Of a stretch of 64,000 nt of DNA, positions 45,801 to 54,784 are shown one piece after another. Below the pieces are notes generated by a model, which was given only the letters and a program-made list of their open reading frames with translations, made no database searches and was not told the DNA's origin. Within the stretch, counting starts at the first letter, position 1. Every line of letters starts with the position of its first letter. The DNA comes from Arthrobacter sp. H35-D1 (GTDB lineage: Bacteria; Actinomycetota; Actinomycetes; Actinomycetales; Micrococcaceae): the NCBI RefSeq assembly GCF_030063185.1, contig NZ_JASISP010000002.1, positions 88,828 to 152,827 on the forward strand, in the 5' to 3' direction. A program made the translations under genes and the position numbers.

Positions 45801-46263
45801 CAAGCTGCTTGCAGCCGACCACAGTTGCCGTGGTGGCACGTTCGGTGGCATCCAACAGCCGTTGCAGCGTCTCCGGAGCAGGGGCGGCGTCGTCTTGGAG
45901 CAGCCAGATCCATTCATTGCAAGCCGGCGAACTGCCATCGCCCTCGTCACCGGTTCCGGCGTCGTCAAGAACGCCCACTCCTCCGATAGCACCCGGACGC
46001 GCGGCCACCGTGGCGTCGCTGGGCAGACGCGACTGGTGTTCGAGCACGGCATCAACTGCGGCACCGTAGCCTTGGCGCCCGTCAAGGGAAATGACCTTGC
46101 GTTCGCCCAACTCCTTGCGCAGCAACTCCCCCGAGTCGTCTGTGGATCCCGTGTCCGCGGCCAGAACGACGTCGGCCGGGCGGGTTTGCGATGCCAGTGC
46201 GGCAAGAACTGTGGGGAGGTAGGCACCGCCGTTGTGGGCAACCAGAACGGCCGTGACTTTTAC
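42844..46263 (-). CDS. Giant family 2 glycosyltransferase membrane protein, no canonical start
   Basis: About 1,139 aa. The N-terminal GT-A domain reads VKVTAVLVAHNGGAYLPTVL, AADTGSTDDSGEL, EWIWLLQDDAAPAPETLQRL and PGTGDDLDFCARVRLAGDRV (DxD-like and ED motifs), followed by more than ten membrane helices and a C-terminal extracytoplasmic part. The frame from the upstream TGA has no ATG, GTG or TTG until 46125, which would remove the first 46 residues of the GT fold. The expected start, by family alignment, is the GTA at 46263; an ATT lies at 46275. It directly follows whiB, whose stop overlaps this region, so re-initiation after whiB is plausible. Confidence 0.82.
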   Translation of the reverse strand, partial: VKVTAVLVAHNGGAYLPTVLAALASQTRPADVVLAADTGSTDDSGELLRKELGERKVISLDGRQGYGAAVDAVLEHQSRLPSDATVAARPGAIGGVGVLDDAGTGDEGDGSSPACNEWIWLLQDDAAPAPETLQRLLDATERATTATVVGCKQLDWDNHRRLVDVGLWANKWFDRFVLIGLDEQDQGQYDSRSDVFAVNSAGMLVRRDVFEKLDGFDPALPGTGDDLDFCARVRLAGDRVLVVPDARMFHVVHRPHGMGSAVAARKAAIFMRLKHAPAWAVPFQAIGTFLAAIYWLAAGFVLKAPGHAVRMFAATCAGLVRPGSLHRSRKALAAQRRKPRSVHKGVLVENRAVRDQLKILRETIGPDEELPQEILGGPAIVEPTGETHQESVAPLAALKTAPIVSALALAVLLSVFSLFALSRFLGVPALAGGALLPVSAELGSVWQHATDWWVSLGSGLPGHGNPFNVVLAALSALGGNGSQSVLWLMLLALPLSGFTAWLAAGALSRRRWIRVVAGLAWAGAPMLLAAMGQGRVGALLVHVLLPLVMLGLIRAVGAAVGPEQRSVPVPGAVAGSTTTSIAKLGRTGVDGNPSWTAAAAAGLALAAVTAAAPSLLPVAVVGILFTAVFMGRRGKTIWWALVPPVALFLPFAWSVWANPRALLADPGLPLASHPGPLWQQLLGFPEQLGAAGELSGLGAFTSPSWWLWVVAIFIGAPVVLAAAAALVLPLRRAGTVRALWLVALLALAATYAGKFIAVAFDGATLVTPFSGPALSLAFFALLGAALLGFDAVYRRAYSPQPKIRDSAGRQRHRVARTMAITMSVVLVAAPLASLGLWGAQQLSTNQQGPALTGAFLPQAVTAGTIPATAADRGAGPEASRTIVLAVMPDGGVHATLMQGAGTTLDATSGIAAAARITGAPGSETLLEADPATVALQDSVAAMLSKSGIDPRPGLVDLGVGFVVLRQGDTAAELLAGELEAVPGLDTVGPTESGWLWRVKPNYAGEGLSDVVNRVRIVDAKGNSVAPVDSQGQDVDTMIGEGADGRSVELAERSDAGWKAWLDGTPLKAVSSGWTQTFELPAAGGKLEIRYVHPLNTVLGLVQLILFGLTVLLALPVRARRGRTGAYRDEASLQKVGRSA

Positions 46264-46274
46264 TGCTTCAAGAA

Positions 46275-46796
46275 TTAGACCGCTCGCTTCCGCAGCCGCC
46301 GACGCTCACGTTCGGACAGGCCGCCCCAGATTCCAAACCGCTCATCATTGGCCAGAGCGTATTCAAGGCATTGCGCCTTGACGTTGCACGCACCGCACAC
46401 CTTTTTGGCGTCCCGGGTGGAGCCCCCTTTTTCAGGGAAGAACGCTTCCGGATCGGTTTGTGCACACAAGGCATCAGTCTGCCAGCCTAGTTCACCTTCG
46501 TCGCTGAAGTCCTCAAGCTGGGTTCGCAGTCCTATCCAGACGGGCGCATTGTCCACACCTTCAACAAGGTTCTGCGGGGTCGTTGCAGCCTCGTCGTCCT
46601 CAGGCGAAGTCAGGAACGCCGTTGCCGCATCTTCCAATGCCTGGCGATTTTCGCGCTGGTGGAATGCAGCCGATTCCGGATCTGCCGGGTCCACGTACCA
46701 GTCGGTGGGAACACCACGCGAACGGTACGCGACAGCAGCCTGGGCTGCCGTTGCTTCGTCTTGGGTGTTTGCCACACTCAGCCGAGCTTGCCCCAT
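46275..46796 (-). CDS. WhiB-family transcriptional regulator
   Basis: 173-aa iron-sulfur regulator. The four cluster Cys appear in ALCAQTDPEAFF, VCGACNVKAQC and the CxxC pair; the turn GIWGG and the basic C-terminus SERERRRLRKRAV follow. The N-terminal 80 residues (GVPTDWYVDPADPESA) are typical of the WhiB2-like long form in Micrococcaceae. ATG 46796 is supported by AGGAGG 7 nt ahead; an in-frame ATG at 46823 is less likely. The stop overlaps the leader of the GT2 gene. In related genomes this regulator controls septation; that role here is inferred. Confidence 0.88.
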   Translation of the reverse strand: MGQARLSVANTQDEATAAQAAVAYRSRGVPTDWYVDPADPESAAFHQRENRQALEDAATAFLTSPEDDEAATTPQNLVEGVDNAPVWIGLRTQLEDFSDEGELGWQTDALCAQTDPEAFFPEKGGSTRDAKKVCGACNVKAQCLEYALANDERFGIWGGLSERERRRLRKRAV

Positions 46797-46895
46797 AATC
46801 GTCCTCCTGAATGTTGCCGCCACTACTGCTTGCCGAGTCGTCGGTTCCCGCTACGTGCGGTCAACAGTGTCATTTTGTGCGGTTCGTGCGTCTAA

Positions 46896-46909
46896 TTACA
46901 TCGATGTAA
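46896..46909. promoter_or_regulatory. 14-bp perfect palindrome upstream of whiB
   Basis: TTACATCGATGTAA is a perfect dyad 100 bp upstream of the whiB ATG, in a 316-bp gap that serves both whiB and the TIGR03089 gene. It is probably a regulator site; the protein is unknown. Confidence 0.5.
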
Positions 46910-47112
46910 GTCCGCCACGTCAAGCGGAGGGGAATCATAACCACTAATACACAGGTTCTTCCGGCACGCCACGCCCGGCAATTTCATACCAATGTTTCCG
47001 CGCACCGGCTCACCCTTCGGCGCGAAAACCCGCGATTCAGCGCGGATCCGGCCCACTGGCGGGAACTTTCCACCACCGCCACCCCCGTGGTGTAACGCAG
47101 CTCACGTCACCA

Positions 47113-48006
47113 ATGACAATTCATCCAATCGATGGACTCGTTGCCGGGGTCCGCTCCGTGCCGGGCATGGAAAGATGGTTGACCATGGACCTCCGACCCG
47201 GCACCCCCGCCCACTTGCTCACCGCCTTCCGCACCCGCAACCCCACCGCACCCAGACTGACTTGGTACGGCCCCGACGCCGAACGGGCGGAGTTTTCCGG
47301 ACGCGTGCTGGAAAACTGGGTGGCCAAGACGGCAAATTACCTCGTTGACGAGCTCGACGCCGAGCCCGGCACGGTAATTGACCTGGACCTTCCGCTGCAC
47401 TGGCGTTCGCTGGTGTGGATTCTGGCCGCCTGGGCTGTGGGCGCCACCGCCGTCGTGACCGACTCAGGCGCTGGGACCGGTGCAGACGTTGTGACTGGTG
47501 CAGACACAGGGACCGTTGCGAATACAGCCGGCCGCGCCGATATTGTGGCCACAACCAACCCTGCCGCGGCGCAGCAACGCCATGGCGGGGCTTCCCCGAC
47601 CCCGCTGTTGGTTGCCGTTGCGCTGCCGGCCCTGCAGATGCGCTGGATGGGCGAACTGCCGGCGCGGGCCCTTGACTATTGCGGTGACGTCCGGGCCTAT
47701 GCCGACGAGTTCTTTGCCGATGACACACCGGACCCTTCGGCCACGGCGTGGCGGCATGGAGCCACGGCCATCCGCTATGACGAGCTGCTTGCCCCGAAAC
47801 TTGAAACCGCACCTGAATCAGCATCGCAACAAACGGCATCGCAACAAGCACCCCGGCGGGTGCTGCTTGAAGTGCGCCAGGGGTGGGCCGCCGTCGTGCC
47901 TGCCGCCCTCAGCGCTTGGGCCGACGGGGGTTCGGTGGTCCTGCTCGACACGGCTGTGGAGCCCACGGAAAAGTTGCGCAGTAGCGAGAATATCAACCAG
48001 GGCTGA
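47113..48006 (+). CDS. TIGR03089 family protein
   Basis: 297-aa actinobacterial protein resembling an N-terminal fragment of AMP-forming enzymes: PRLTWYGPDAERAEFSGRVL, NWVAKTANYLVDELDAEPGT and a C-terminal GGSVVLLDTAV. No adenylate-forming signature is present. Between the conserved blocks an Ala/Gly/Thr stretch is built from imperfect repeats (about 47465-47525, GTGADVVTGADTG). The start is uncertain: ATG 47113, or ATG 47167/47185 that fit the family N-terminus better. Function unknown. It converges on gtrA across a repeat-filled gap. Confidence 0.75.
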   Translation: MTIHPIDGLVAGVRSVPGMERWLTMDLRPGTPAHLLTAFRTRNPTAPRLTWYGPDAERAEFSGRVLENWVAKTANYLVDELDAEPGTVIDLDLPLHWRSLVWILAAWAVGATAVVTDSGAGTGADVVTGADTGTVANTAGRADIVATTNPAAAQQRHGGASPTPLLVAVALPALQMRWMGELPARALDYCGDVRAYADEFFADDTPDPSATAWRHGATAIRYDELLAPKLETAPESASQQTASQQAPRRVLLEVRQGWAAVVPAALSAWADGGSVVLLDTAVEPTEKLRSSENINQG

Positions 48007-48030
48007 GCTTGGGCGCCTGATCCCGGCGTC

Positions 48031-48116
48031 CGGCACATGATCCCCGGCACATGATCCCCGGCACATGATCCCCGGCCTGGGGGCTCAGGCCTGGGGGCTC
48101 AGTCCTGGGGGCTCAG
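48031..48116. repeat. Two adjoining 14-bp tandem arrays at the 3' end of gtrA
   Basis: CGGCACATGATCCC is repeated three times (48031-48072), followed immediately by GCCTGGGGGCTCAG three times (48075-48116, last copy with a T first). The TGA stop of the GtrA gene (48113-48115, minus strand) is inside the final copy. The arrays fill the gap between convergent genes. Confidence 0.88.
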
Positions 48117-48616
48117 TCCTCGGGCTGGGCTTCGAGGAGCTCGTGGTCGTCTTCGAACCCGGGTTCTTGGTCGAGTTCGGCGGTGAAGACCCAGAACCTG
48201 TAGGCAAAGAAGCGGAAGATGGTGCCGAGCACCAGGCCAACCACGGATCCGGAGATGAAATCCGCCGAGGCCGATTCAAAGCCAAGCACCCAGTGCGAGA
48301 TGTAGACGCAGGCGCTGGCGATCGCGATGCCAATGCCGTTCATGAGGATGAACATGCTCACTTCGCGCAGCACGTTGGCTTGGCGGCGGTGGCGGAAGGT
48401 CCAATACCTGTTGGCAAGCCAGGAAAAGGCGGTGGCCACAATCGCGGAGATGATCTTGGCCTTGGTGGGGTGGGCGCCCATGCTGCCGCCCAGCAGCCAC
48501 AGGTAAATGCTGGTATCGATCACAAAGGCGATGCCGCCAACAACGCCGAATTTGGCCACTTCACGCCAAAACAGGCCCATCAGGCCCTTAATGCGGTCGA
48601 TGATATTTGTGAACAT
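48113..48616 (-). CDS. GtrA family membrane protein
   Basis: 167-aa protein with four membrane helices: REVAKFGVVGGIAFVIDTSI, VATAFSWLANRYWTFRHRRQ, MNGIGIAIASACVYISHWVL and FRFFAYRFWVF. GtrA proteins are thought to flip polyprenyl-linked sugars for envelope glycans. ATG 48616 has GGAGG 3 nt before it. The tail is acidic. Divergent from purK. Confidence 0.87.
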   Translation of the reverse strand: MFTNIIDRIKGLMGLFWREVAKFGVVGGIAFVIDTSIYLWLLGGSMGAHPTKAKIISAIVATAFSWLANRYWTFRHRRQANVLREVSMFILMNGIGIAIASACVYISHWVLGFESASADFISGSVVGLVLGTIFRFFAYRFWVFTAELDQEPGFEDDHELLEAQPED

Positions 48617-48810
48617 GGTCCTCCGTGGTCTCATGGCCGAAAACGGATGAAACACCCCGCGGCCTTCCCTAGATTCTAAGGCCAGTTCGACCCCGCCCCG
48701 GCCTCAAAAAGCGTCAAGGCACTGGGAATTGGCCCACATTTGTCCGTGAAATCGCCCCGAACGCCACGCAAAGGCAGGGAAGCGCACAGACTTTCGGTAC
48801 GCTGGGGACT

Positions 48811-49983
48811 GTGACTTTTCCTGTAATCGGTGTTGTGGGCGGTGGACAGCTGGCCCGCATGATGGCCCCTGCCGCCGTGGCCCTTGGTTTTGAATTGCGT
48901 GTCTTGGCTGAATCTCCCGAGGTGTGTGCCGTGGCTGTTGTTGCCCAGGCACCCGTGGGCGACTATACGGACCTTGACACTTTGCGCGGCTTTGCCCGTG
49001 GCGTGGACGTGCTCACTTTTGACCACGAGCACGTTCCCGGCGCGCACCTGCAGACGCTGATCGCCGAGGGGGTGAACGTCCAGCCGCGCCCCGATGCGTT
49101 GATCAACGCCCAAGACAAGCTCGTCATGCGCGCGGCCATTGAGCGGCTCGGCCTGCCCAACCCGGCCTGGGCAGCCGTGGAATCCGTGGCAGACATCACC
49201 ACCTTTGGCGACACCCACGGCTGGCCCGTGGTGCTGAAAATGCCGCGCGGCGGCTACGACGGCAAGGGCGTGGCCTTCCTGCGCAACGCCGGCCACGCCG
49301 CCGAGTTTTCCGGCGAATGGTTCGCCGCCATGAGCCCGTTGCTCGTGGAGGAGGTTGTTGACTTCTCCCGCGAGCTCTCGGCCCTTGTGGCCCGCACTCC
49401 CTCCGGCGAGGCCAAGGCGTGGCCCGTGGCCGAATCCATCCAGGTGGCAGGGGTGTGCGACGAAGTCATCGCCCCCGCTCCGGGCATTGCCGACGACGTC
49501 GCCGCCCAGGCACAGCAGGCTGCGCTGAAGATCGCCACCGAGCTGGGCGTCACCGGCGTCATGGCTGCGGAACTGTTCGAGACCCCCGGCCGCGGCCCCG
49601 GCTACCTCATCAACGAACTTGCCATGCGCCCGCACAACACGGGCCACTGGACCATGGACGGCGCTGTCACCAGCCAGTTCGAGCAGCACTTGCGTGCCGT
49701 GCTGGACCTCCCACTGGGGGCCACCGACGCCCTTGGGGAGATCGTCGTCATGAAGAATTTCCTCGGCGGCGCCAACCAGGACCTCTTCAGCGCCTACCCG
49801 GCAGCCCTGGCAGCGGAGCCAGCCGTGAAAGTACACAGCTACGGCAAGTCCGTGCGCCCCGGCCGCAAGATCGGCCACGTCAACTTGATTGGCTCCGGGA
49901 ACGACGACGTAACCGCCGTTCGAGCCCGCGCCACCACCGTGGCAAACATCATCCGCGACGGAGCAGAAGGAACACAACCATGA
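48811..49983 (+). CDS. purK: 5-(carboxyamino)imidazole ribonucleotide synthase
   Basis: ATP-grasp enzyme (390 aa) that carboxylates AIR to N5-CAIR in purine synthesis. Motifs: [43 protein letters not shown] and [20 protein letters not shown] 48811 follows TACGCT (48798-48803) by 7 nt with no ribosome site. purE starts within its last codons (4-bp overlap), and the LCP gene follows in the same way. Confidence 0.93.
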   Translation: MTFPVIGVVGGGQLARMMAPAAVALGFELRVLAESPEVCAVAVVAQAPVGDYTDLDTLRGFARGVDVLTFDHEHVPGAHLQTLIAEGVNVQPRPDALINAQDKLVMRAAIERLGLPNPAWAAVESVADITTFGDTHGWPVVLKMPRGGYDGKGVAFLRNAGHAAEFSGEWFAAMSPLLVEEVVDFSRELSALVARTPSGEAKAWPVAESIQVAGVCDEVIAPAPGIADDVAAQAQQAALKIATELGVTGVMAAELFETPGRGPGYLINELAMRPHNTGHWTMDGAVTSQFEQHLRAVLDLPLGATDALGEIVVMKNFLGGANQDLFSAYPAALAAEPAVKVHSYGKSVRPGRKIGHVNLIGSGNDDVTAVRARATTVANIIRDGAEGTQP

Positions 49984-50588
49984 GCCAAAGCAGCACCGCC
50001 GGAGCCGGCACGCCCTTGGTGGGCATTGTCATGGGATCCGACTCCGACTGGCCCGTCATGGAGGCTGCCGCTGCGGCCCTCAGCGAATTCAACATCCCCT
50101 TTGAAACGGATGTGGTCTCCGCCCACCGGATGCCCACCGAAATGATCGCCTACGGCCAGAACGCCGCCTCGCGCGGCATCCGGGTTGTCATTGCCGGCGC
50201 CGGCGGCGCAGCCCACCTGCCCGGCATGCTTGCCTCCGTCACCACGCTCCCCGTGGTGGGTGTCCCCGTGCCCTTGAAGACCCTTGACGGCATGGATTCA
50301 CTGCTGTCCATCGTGCAGATGCCCGCCGGCGTCCCCGTTGCCACTGTTTCCATTGGAGGGGCCCGCAACGCCGGCCTGCTGGCCGTGCGCATCCTGGCCT
50401 CCGGCACCGACGACCTTGCCCGCAACCTCGCCAACAAGCTCAACGACTTCGCCGAGGCGCTCAAGGAGCAGGCATCCGCCAAGGGCGCCGCACTGCGGGA
50501 AAAGGCCGGCGCCAGCTACCCGTTGGCTGTTCTTCCCGGTACACACGTGCAGCCCGGTACAGCGGAAGGCGTGAGCACAAACGCATGA
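49980..50588 (+). CDS. purE: 5-(carboxyamino)imidazole ribonucleotide mutase
   Basis: Class I PurE (202 aa) converting N5-CAIR to CAIR. Motifs: [48 protein letters not shown] and [19 protein letters not shown]. The C-terminal 35 residues are an extension beyond the core. ATGA overlap with purK and again with the downstream LCP gene. Confidence 0.93.
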   Translation: MSQSSTAGAGTPLVGIVMGSDSDWPVMEAAAAALSEFNIPFETDVVSAHRMPTEMIAYGQNAASRGIRVVIAGAGGAAHLPGMLASVTTLPVVGVPVPLKTLDGMDSLLSIVQMPAGVPVATVSIGGARNAGLLAVRILASGTDDLARNLANKLNDFAEALKEQASAKGAALREKAGASYPLAVLPGTHVQPGTAEGVSTNA

Positions 50589-52201
50589 GTTTCAGCAGCC
50601 CTAAGGTCTCCAGGGCCTCCAGCCGCCCTCCAGTGTTGACAAACCCCGTCCGGTATCCGGAGCCAGCGTCGGCGCCCGCACGCTCCAAACGTGCCTGGTT
50701 CCTGCTGCTGCTGACACTTTTCCTGCCGGGGTCGGCGCAAGTCGTGGCCGGCAACAAGCGGCTCGGCCGGCTTGCCCTGCGCTGCACCTTTCTCGCCTGG
50801 GCAGTGGTGATTGCCGCCGTCGTGCTTGGCCTGTTCCGGCGCGAAACGCTGCTGAACCTCTTTACCAATCCAATTAGCTCGCTGGTGATCGTTGTGGTGC
50901 TGGCCGCTGCGGCCCTGGGCTGGGCGGTGATGTTTCTCAACACGTTGAAGATCATCAAGCCGTCCCTGCTGGCCCCCGGAATGCGCGGCCTGGTGGGCGC
51001 AGCACTGGTGGTGCTCATGGTGCTGACAAGCGGCTCGTTGGGCTACGGGGCGTTCCTTGTCAATTCAGGACGCAACGCGATCACGAACATTTTTCAGACC
51101 GGGCCGGACATGAAACCGGTGGACGGACGCTACAACTTCCTTGTCATGGGTGGGGACGCCGGCGCGGACCGCAGCGGGCGGCGACCCGACTCAATCATCG
51201 TTGTCAGCGTCGACGCCAAGAGCGGCCAAGCGGCAACAATCAGCATTCCCCGCAACCTGCAAAATGCGCCGTTCTCCCCCGATTCCCCGCTGTGGGACGT
51301 ATATCCGGAAGGCTACAACTGCGGCGACAACTGCATCATCAACTTCCTCTACACGGACGTCACCAACAAGCATCCCGACCTCTACCCCAATGCCCCCGAC
51401 CCTGGCGCGGCAGCGATGATGGACGCCGCCGGAGGCGTCCTGGGGCTGTCGATCCAGGGCTACGTGCTCGTTGACATGTCAGGTTTTTCCAAGCTCATCG
51501 ACGCCCTGGGCGGGGTCACCGTCAAGGCCGGAGGATGGGTTCCCATCAGCGGCGACGACGTCAACGGCACCGGCCAGCACCTGCCGCCGACGGGCTGGAT
51601 TGCCCCCGGCGTGCAGAAGCTCGACGGCTACCACGCCCTCTGGTACGCCCGTTCGCGCCAGTGGGTCCTGGAGTACAACCGCAGCCAGCGCCAGCAGTGC
51701 ATCCAGGCAGCCATGCTGGCCCAGATGGATCCGGCCACGGTCCTGACAAAGTTCAACTCCATTGCCGACGCGGGCGCCAAGGTCATTGAATCCGACCTGC
51801 CCGCCGGACAGCTGGGCAGTTTCGTCTCGCTGGCGCTGAAGTCCAAGAACAACGAACTGGCCCGTTTGACCATTGGTCCCCCGGACTTCCCCAAGGACTT
51901 CCCCACCTACCCCGACTTCGATCAGGTCCATCAGCGGGTGCAGGCCCTGCTCAACCCTGCCCCGAAGCCGGCGGACACAAAGCCGGCCGAACAGAAAGCC
52001 CCGCCGAAGGACGCCGCCCCCGAAGCACCTGCACCCGCAGCTCCCGCCGCGCCAGCACCCGCAGCACCCGCTCCCGCTCCCGAAGCACCTGCAACCAACC
52101 CGAACATCACCGAAGAGTACTTGCAGCAGCTGGCCATCAACGGCGACGAAGTGGCCCTGTCGGGGCTGCTGTCCAACAACGGTGTGTGCTCCCCCGGCTA
52201 G
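50585..52201 (+). CDS. LytR-CpsA-Psr family ligase
   Basis: 538-aa LCP protein that transfers glycan polymers from undecaprenyl carriers to peptidoglycan or proteins. The N-terminus has four helices (unlike the single anchor of most LCP proteins), followed by the LCP domain: [35 protein letters not shown] and [20 protein letters not shown] (Arg/Asp phosphate-binding residues). The C-terminus is a Pro/Ala-rich linker and a small final block. ATGA overlap with purE. Confidence 0.87.
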   Translation: MSFSSPKVSRASSRPPVLTNPVRYPEPASAPARSKRAWFLLLLTLFLPGSAQVVAGNKRLGRLALRCTFLAWAVVIAAVVLGLFRRETLLNLFTNPISSLVIVVVLAAAALGWAVMFLNTLKIIKPSLLAPGMRGLVGAALVVLMVLTSGSLGYGAFLVNSGRNAITNIFQTGPDMKPVDGRYNFLVMGGDAGADRSGRRPDSIIVVSVDAKSGQAATISIPRNLQNAPFSPDSPLWDVYPEGYNCGDNCIINFLYTDVTNKHPDLYPNAPDPGAAAMMDAAGGVLGLSIQGYVLVDMSGFSKLIDALGGVTVKAGGWVPISGDDVNGTGQHLPPTGWIAPGVQKLDGYHALWYARSRQWVLEYNRSQRQQCIQAAMLAQMDPATVLTKFNSIADAGAKVIESDLPAGQLGSFVSLALKSKNNELARLTIGPPDFPKDFPTYPDFDQVHQRVQALLNPAPKPADTKPAEQKAPPKDAAPEAPAPAAPAAPAPAAPAPAPEAPATNPNITEEYLQQLAINGDEVALSGLLSNNGVCSPG

Positions 52202-52290
52202 GCATGGCCTCTTTTGCCACAGCCTCCGCAACCACCGTCACCCCAATCTCTAGCCACCCCGCACTTCCGCTTGCCCTCGACCAGGAGAAA

Positions 52291-53559
52291 ATGCCAATGT
52301 TTGCCCTGACCAATCCCATCCGCGACTACCCGTGGGGATCCCGCACCGCCATAGCGGCCCTGCTGGGCACCGAGCCAAGCGGCGGGCCCGAAGCAGAGTT
52401 GTGGATGGGCGCCCACGGGAATTTGCCCTCCATTGCCAACACCCCCGAGGGTCCCGCGGCCCTGGACGCGCTGATCGCCGAACATCCCCAGAGCATGCTG
52501 GGTCAGGAAGCCCTTGACGCCTTTGGCGCCCAGCTGCCCTTCCTGGCCAAGCTCTTGGCGGCCGACACAGCGCTGTCACTGCAAGTGCACCCGACACGTG
52601 AGCGGGCCCGGGAGCGGTATGCCGCCGAAGAGGAGGCAGGAATTCCGCGCGATGCACCGCACCGCAGCTACAAGGATGCAAACCACAAACCGGAAATGCT
52701 GTTTGCACTGACGAACTTCGAGGCGCTCTGCGGCTTCCGCCCCTCTGCCGAGGCTGCTGACTTGTTCCGCGCCGTGGCAGCCGCCATTGCCGCCACTGGC
52801 GGACGAATACCGGAACTGCTGCAGCAAGTGGAAATGATGCTGAACTCACGCATGGCCGAACCTGCCGTGGTGCGGCGCGTTTTTGAAACCCTGTTGCAGG
52901 GCGGTGCCGAAACCACCGCACTACTTGAGGCGGCAACACCGGCGCTGACTGCTGCAGCCGCAGCTTCCGGAACCATGTTGCCCCCGGCCCTGGCCACAGT
53001 GGTTGAGCTGGCCAAGCAATACCCCGGGGACCCGGGTGTCTTGACCTCCCTGCTGTTGAACCGGGTGTCACTGGTCCCCGGTGAAGCCATGTACCTGCCG
53101 GACGGCAATATCCACGCGTACTTGGATGGCTTGGGGCTTGAAGTCATGGCCTGCTCGGACAACGTGCTGCGCGGCGGGCTGACAGGCAAGCACGTGGATG
53201 TTCCGGAGCTGCTGGAAACAGTGGATTTCGCACCAGCCGCCGTCCCCATGGTCCACACCCGCGTCACATCACTGGGCCAGCACCTTTGGGAACCCCCCGT
53301 CACCGAATTCACCCTGCAACGGGTGGAGTTGACCCCCGGCTCCGCACCCGTGCCGCTTGTACAGAACGGCCCGCTTTTGGTCCTGGCCGTCTCCGGTGCC
53401 GTGCTTCTTGATTCACCGCGCGGCGACATGGCCCTTGTCCGGGGCGCGTCGGTCTTCGTGCCGGCAGCCGAGAACCCTGTCATGGTCCACCCCCATGTCG
53501 ATGCGGCCGGGGAAACTTCCGTGGTCTTCGCTGTCACGTGCGCGGCGTTCGGGGCATGA
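52291..53559 (+). CDS. manA: Mannose-6-phosphate isomerase, class I
   Basis: Zinc enzyme (422 aa) interconverting mannose-6-phosphate and fructose-6-phosphate, supplying mannose for the Pmt pathway and glycans. Blocks: IRDYPWGSRTAI, LSLQVHPTRERA (zinc Gln/His), DANHKPEMLFALT (zinc Glu) and the C-terminal EAMYLPDGNIHAYLDGLGLE with ASDN-like CSDNVLRGGLT. ATG 52291 or 52297, preceded by AGGAG. femAB overlaps its stop by 4 bp. Confidence 0.9.
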   Translation: MPMFALTNPIRDYPWGSRTAIAALLGTEPSGGPEAELWMGAHGNLPSIANTPEGPAALDALIAEHPQSMLGQEALDAFGAQLPFLAKLLAADTALSLQVHPTRERARERYAAEEEAGIPRDAPHRSYKDANHKPEMLFALTNFEALCGFRPSAEAADLFRAVAAAIAATGGRIPELLQQVEMMLNSRMAEPAVVRRVFETLLQGGAETTALLEAATPALTAAAAASGTMLPPALATVVELAKQYPGDPGVLTSLLLNRVSLVPGEAMYLPDGNIHAYLDGLGLEVMACSDNVLRGGLTGKHVDVPELLETVDFAPAAVPMVHTRVTSLGQHLWEPPVTEFTLQRVELTPGSAPVPLVQNGPLLVLAVSGAVLLDSPRGDMALVRGASVFVPAAENPVMVHPHVDAAGETSVVFAVTCAAFGA

Positions 53560-54548
53560 AACCAATCTTGCAGACGGCCGTCTGGGCGCAGTTCCAGCGC
53601 AGCCTGGGAAAAACCGTCCACGAGGCACAAGGGCCGGGCTGGAGTTTTCTGGCCATCGAGGAAAAGACCCCGTTGGGCCCTTATCTGTACGCCCCATACG
53701 GGCCGTGCGCCGACGGATCAGCCGAACTGGCCCAGAGCCTTACCGCCTTGGCTGCGCTGGCCCGTTCGGTGAAGGCACACTATGTGCGGGTGGAACCCGT
53801 CGCCGCCGGACAGGGCACCGACTCCGCAACCATCCTTGCCGCGCACGGCCTGCTTCGGGCCCCCTCCGATGTGCAGCCGCAGCTGAGCTGGAAAGTCGAC
53901 CTGCGCCAAGACGAGGACGCCCTGCTCAGGGGCATGCGCAGCACCAGTAGAAACTTGTTCCGCAACATTCACAAAAAGGGTGTCAGCTTCGAAGTCTCCA
54001 CAGATCCGGCACAGCTGCCCATCCTGCTGGGATTCCTGCACTCGGTTTCCAGCCGGGCGGACTTCACCGCCCAGACGGACAGCTACCTGCGCCATGCCGC
54101 CGACGTGCTCATGCCGGCCGGTGCCGCCAAGTTGTTCATCGCCAAGCTCGACGGCGTCCCCATCGCCGCCGCGTTGTCCTACGACACGCCCGACACCCGC
54201 GTCTATGCGCATGCGGCGGCCGACGACGCCCACCGCAAGCTCAACGCCGGCATCCCGCTGCTTGTGACAATGATGCTGGAGGCAAAGGCGTCCGGCATCC
54301 GCGAGTTCGACATGTGGGGTGTCAGCCCCGGGGACGAGCCCGAACACCCCTGGGCCGGCTTCTCCCGTTTCAAGCGCTCCTTCGGCGGCGTCGAAGTGGA
54401 GTATCCGGGCACCTGGGACCTGCCCGTCAACAAGCCCATGTACGCGGCCTATGCAACAAGCCGCAAAGCAAGGACCCTTCTGGTCGGGGCACTCAAAACA
54501 GCACGCAGCACAGCCGGAAGCGTCCGAAAGAAACTCAAAAGGGGATAG
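53556..54548 (+). CDS. FemA/FemB-family peptidoglycan bridge aminoacyltransferase
   Basis: 330-aa protein with two GNAT-like halves: TAVWAQFQRSLGKTVHEAQG near the N-terminus, RSTSRNLFRNIHKKGVSFEV and the C-terminal EFDMWGVSPGDEPEHPWAGF with FKRSFGG. These enzymes add amino acids from aminoacyl-tRNA to the lysine of lipid II to build interpeptide bridges. ATGA overlap with manA. A strong terminator follows at once. Confidence 0.86.
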   Translation: MKPILQTAVWAQFQRSLGKTVHEAQGPGWSFLAIEEKTPLGPYLYAPYGPCADGSAELAQSLTALAALARSVKAHYVRVEPVAAGQGTDSATILAAHGLLRAPSDVQPQLSWKVDLRQDEDALLRGMRSTSRNLFRNIHKKGVSFEVSTDPAQLPILLGFLHSVSSRADFTAQTDSYLRHAADVLMPAGAAKLFIAKLDGVPIAAALSYDTPDTRVYAHAAADDAHRKLNAGIPLLVTMMLEAKASGIREFDMWGVSPGDEPEHPWAGFSRFKRSFGGVEVEYPGTWDLPVNKPMYAAYATSRKARTLLVGALKTARSTAGSVRKKLKRG

Positions 54549-54552
54549 CGCA

Positions 54553-54586
54553 AAACAGCCCGGCGCTTGATTGCGCCGGGCTGTTT
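54553..54586 (+). terminator. Rho-independent terminator of manA-femAB
   Basis: AAACAGCCCGGCGC-TTGATT-GCGCCGGGCTGTTT is a perfect 14-bp stem with a 6-nt loop, ending in TTTGTG just after the femAB stop. Confidence 0.9.
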
Positions 54587-54588
54587 GT

Positions 54589-54777
54589 GTGGATGGGCCC
54601 ACGCTTGCCAGGTTCCGGAAAAATCGCGCCAACGATACTCCAAGCCAGCAAGTGGATGGGCCCACGCTTGCCAGGTTCCGGAAAAATCGCGCCAGCGATA
54701 CTCCAAGCCAGCAAGTGGATGGGCCCACGCTTGCCAGGTTCCGGAAAAATCGCGCCAGCGATTTTCCCGGCCGGCAA
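54589..54777. repeat. 63-bp tandem repeat, three copies, between convergent genes
   Basis: Units start at 54589, 54652 and 54715, nearly identical except the last 18 bp of the third. Each holds GGGCCCACGCTTGCCAGG, GGTTCCGGAAAAATCGC and the small hairpin ATCGC-GCCA-GCGAT. It fills the gap between the femAB terminator and the glpX stop. Because 63 is a multiple of three the array stays open in several frames, which creates spurious coding potential. Confidence 0.92.
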
Positions 54778-54784
54778 GTGGGGA

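Noticed and set aside
54589..54777. CRISPR-like array
   Set aside because: The units are contiguous without unique spacers and no cas genes are present. The same reasoning excludes the 29-bp and 14-bp arrays.
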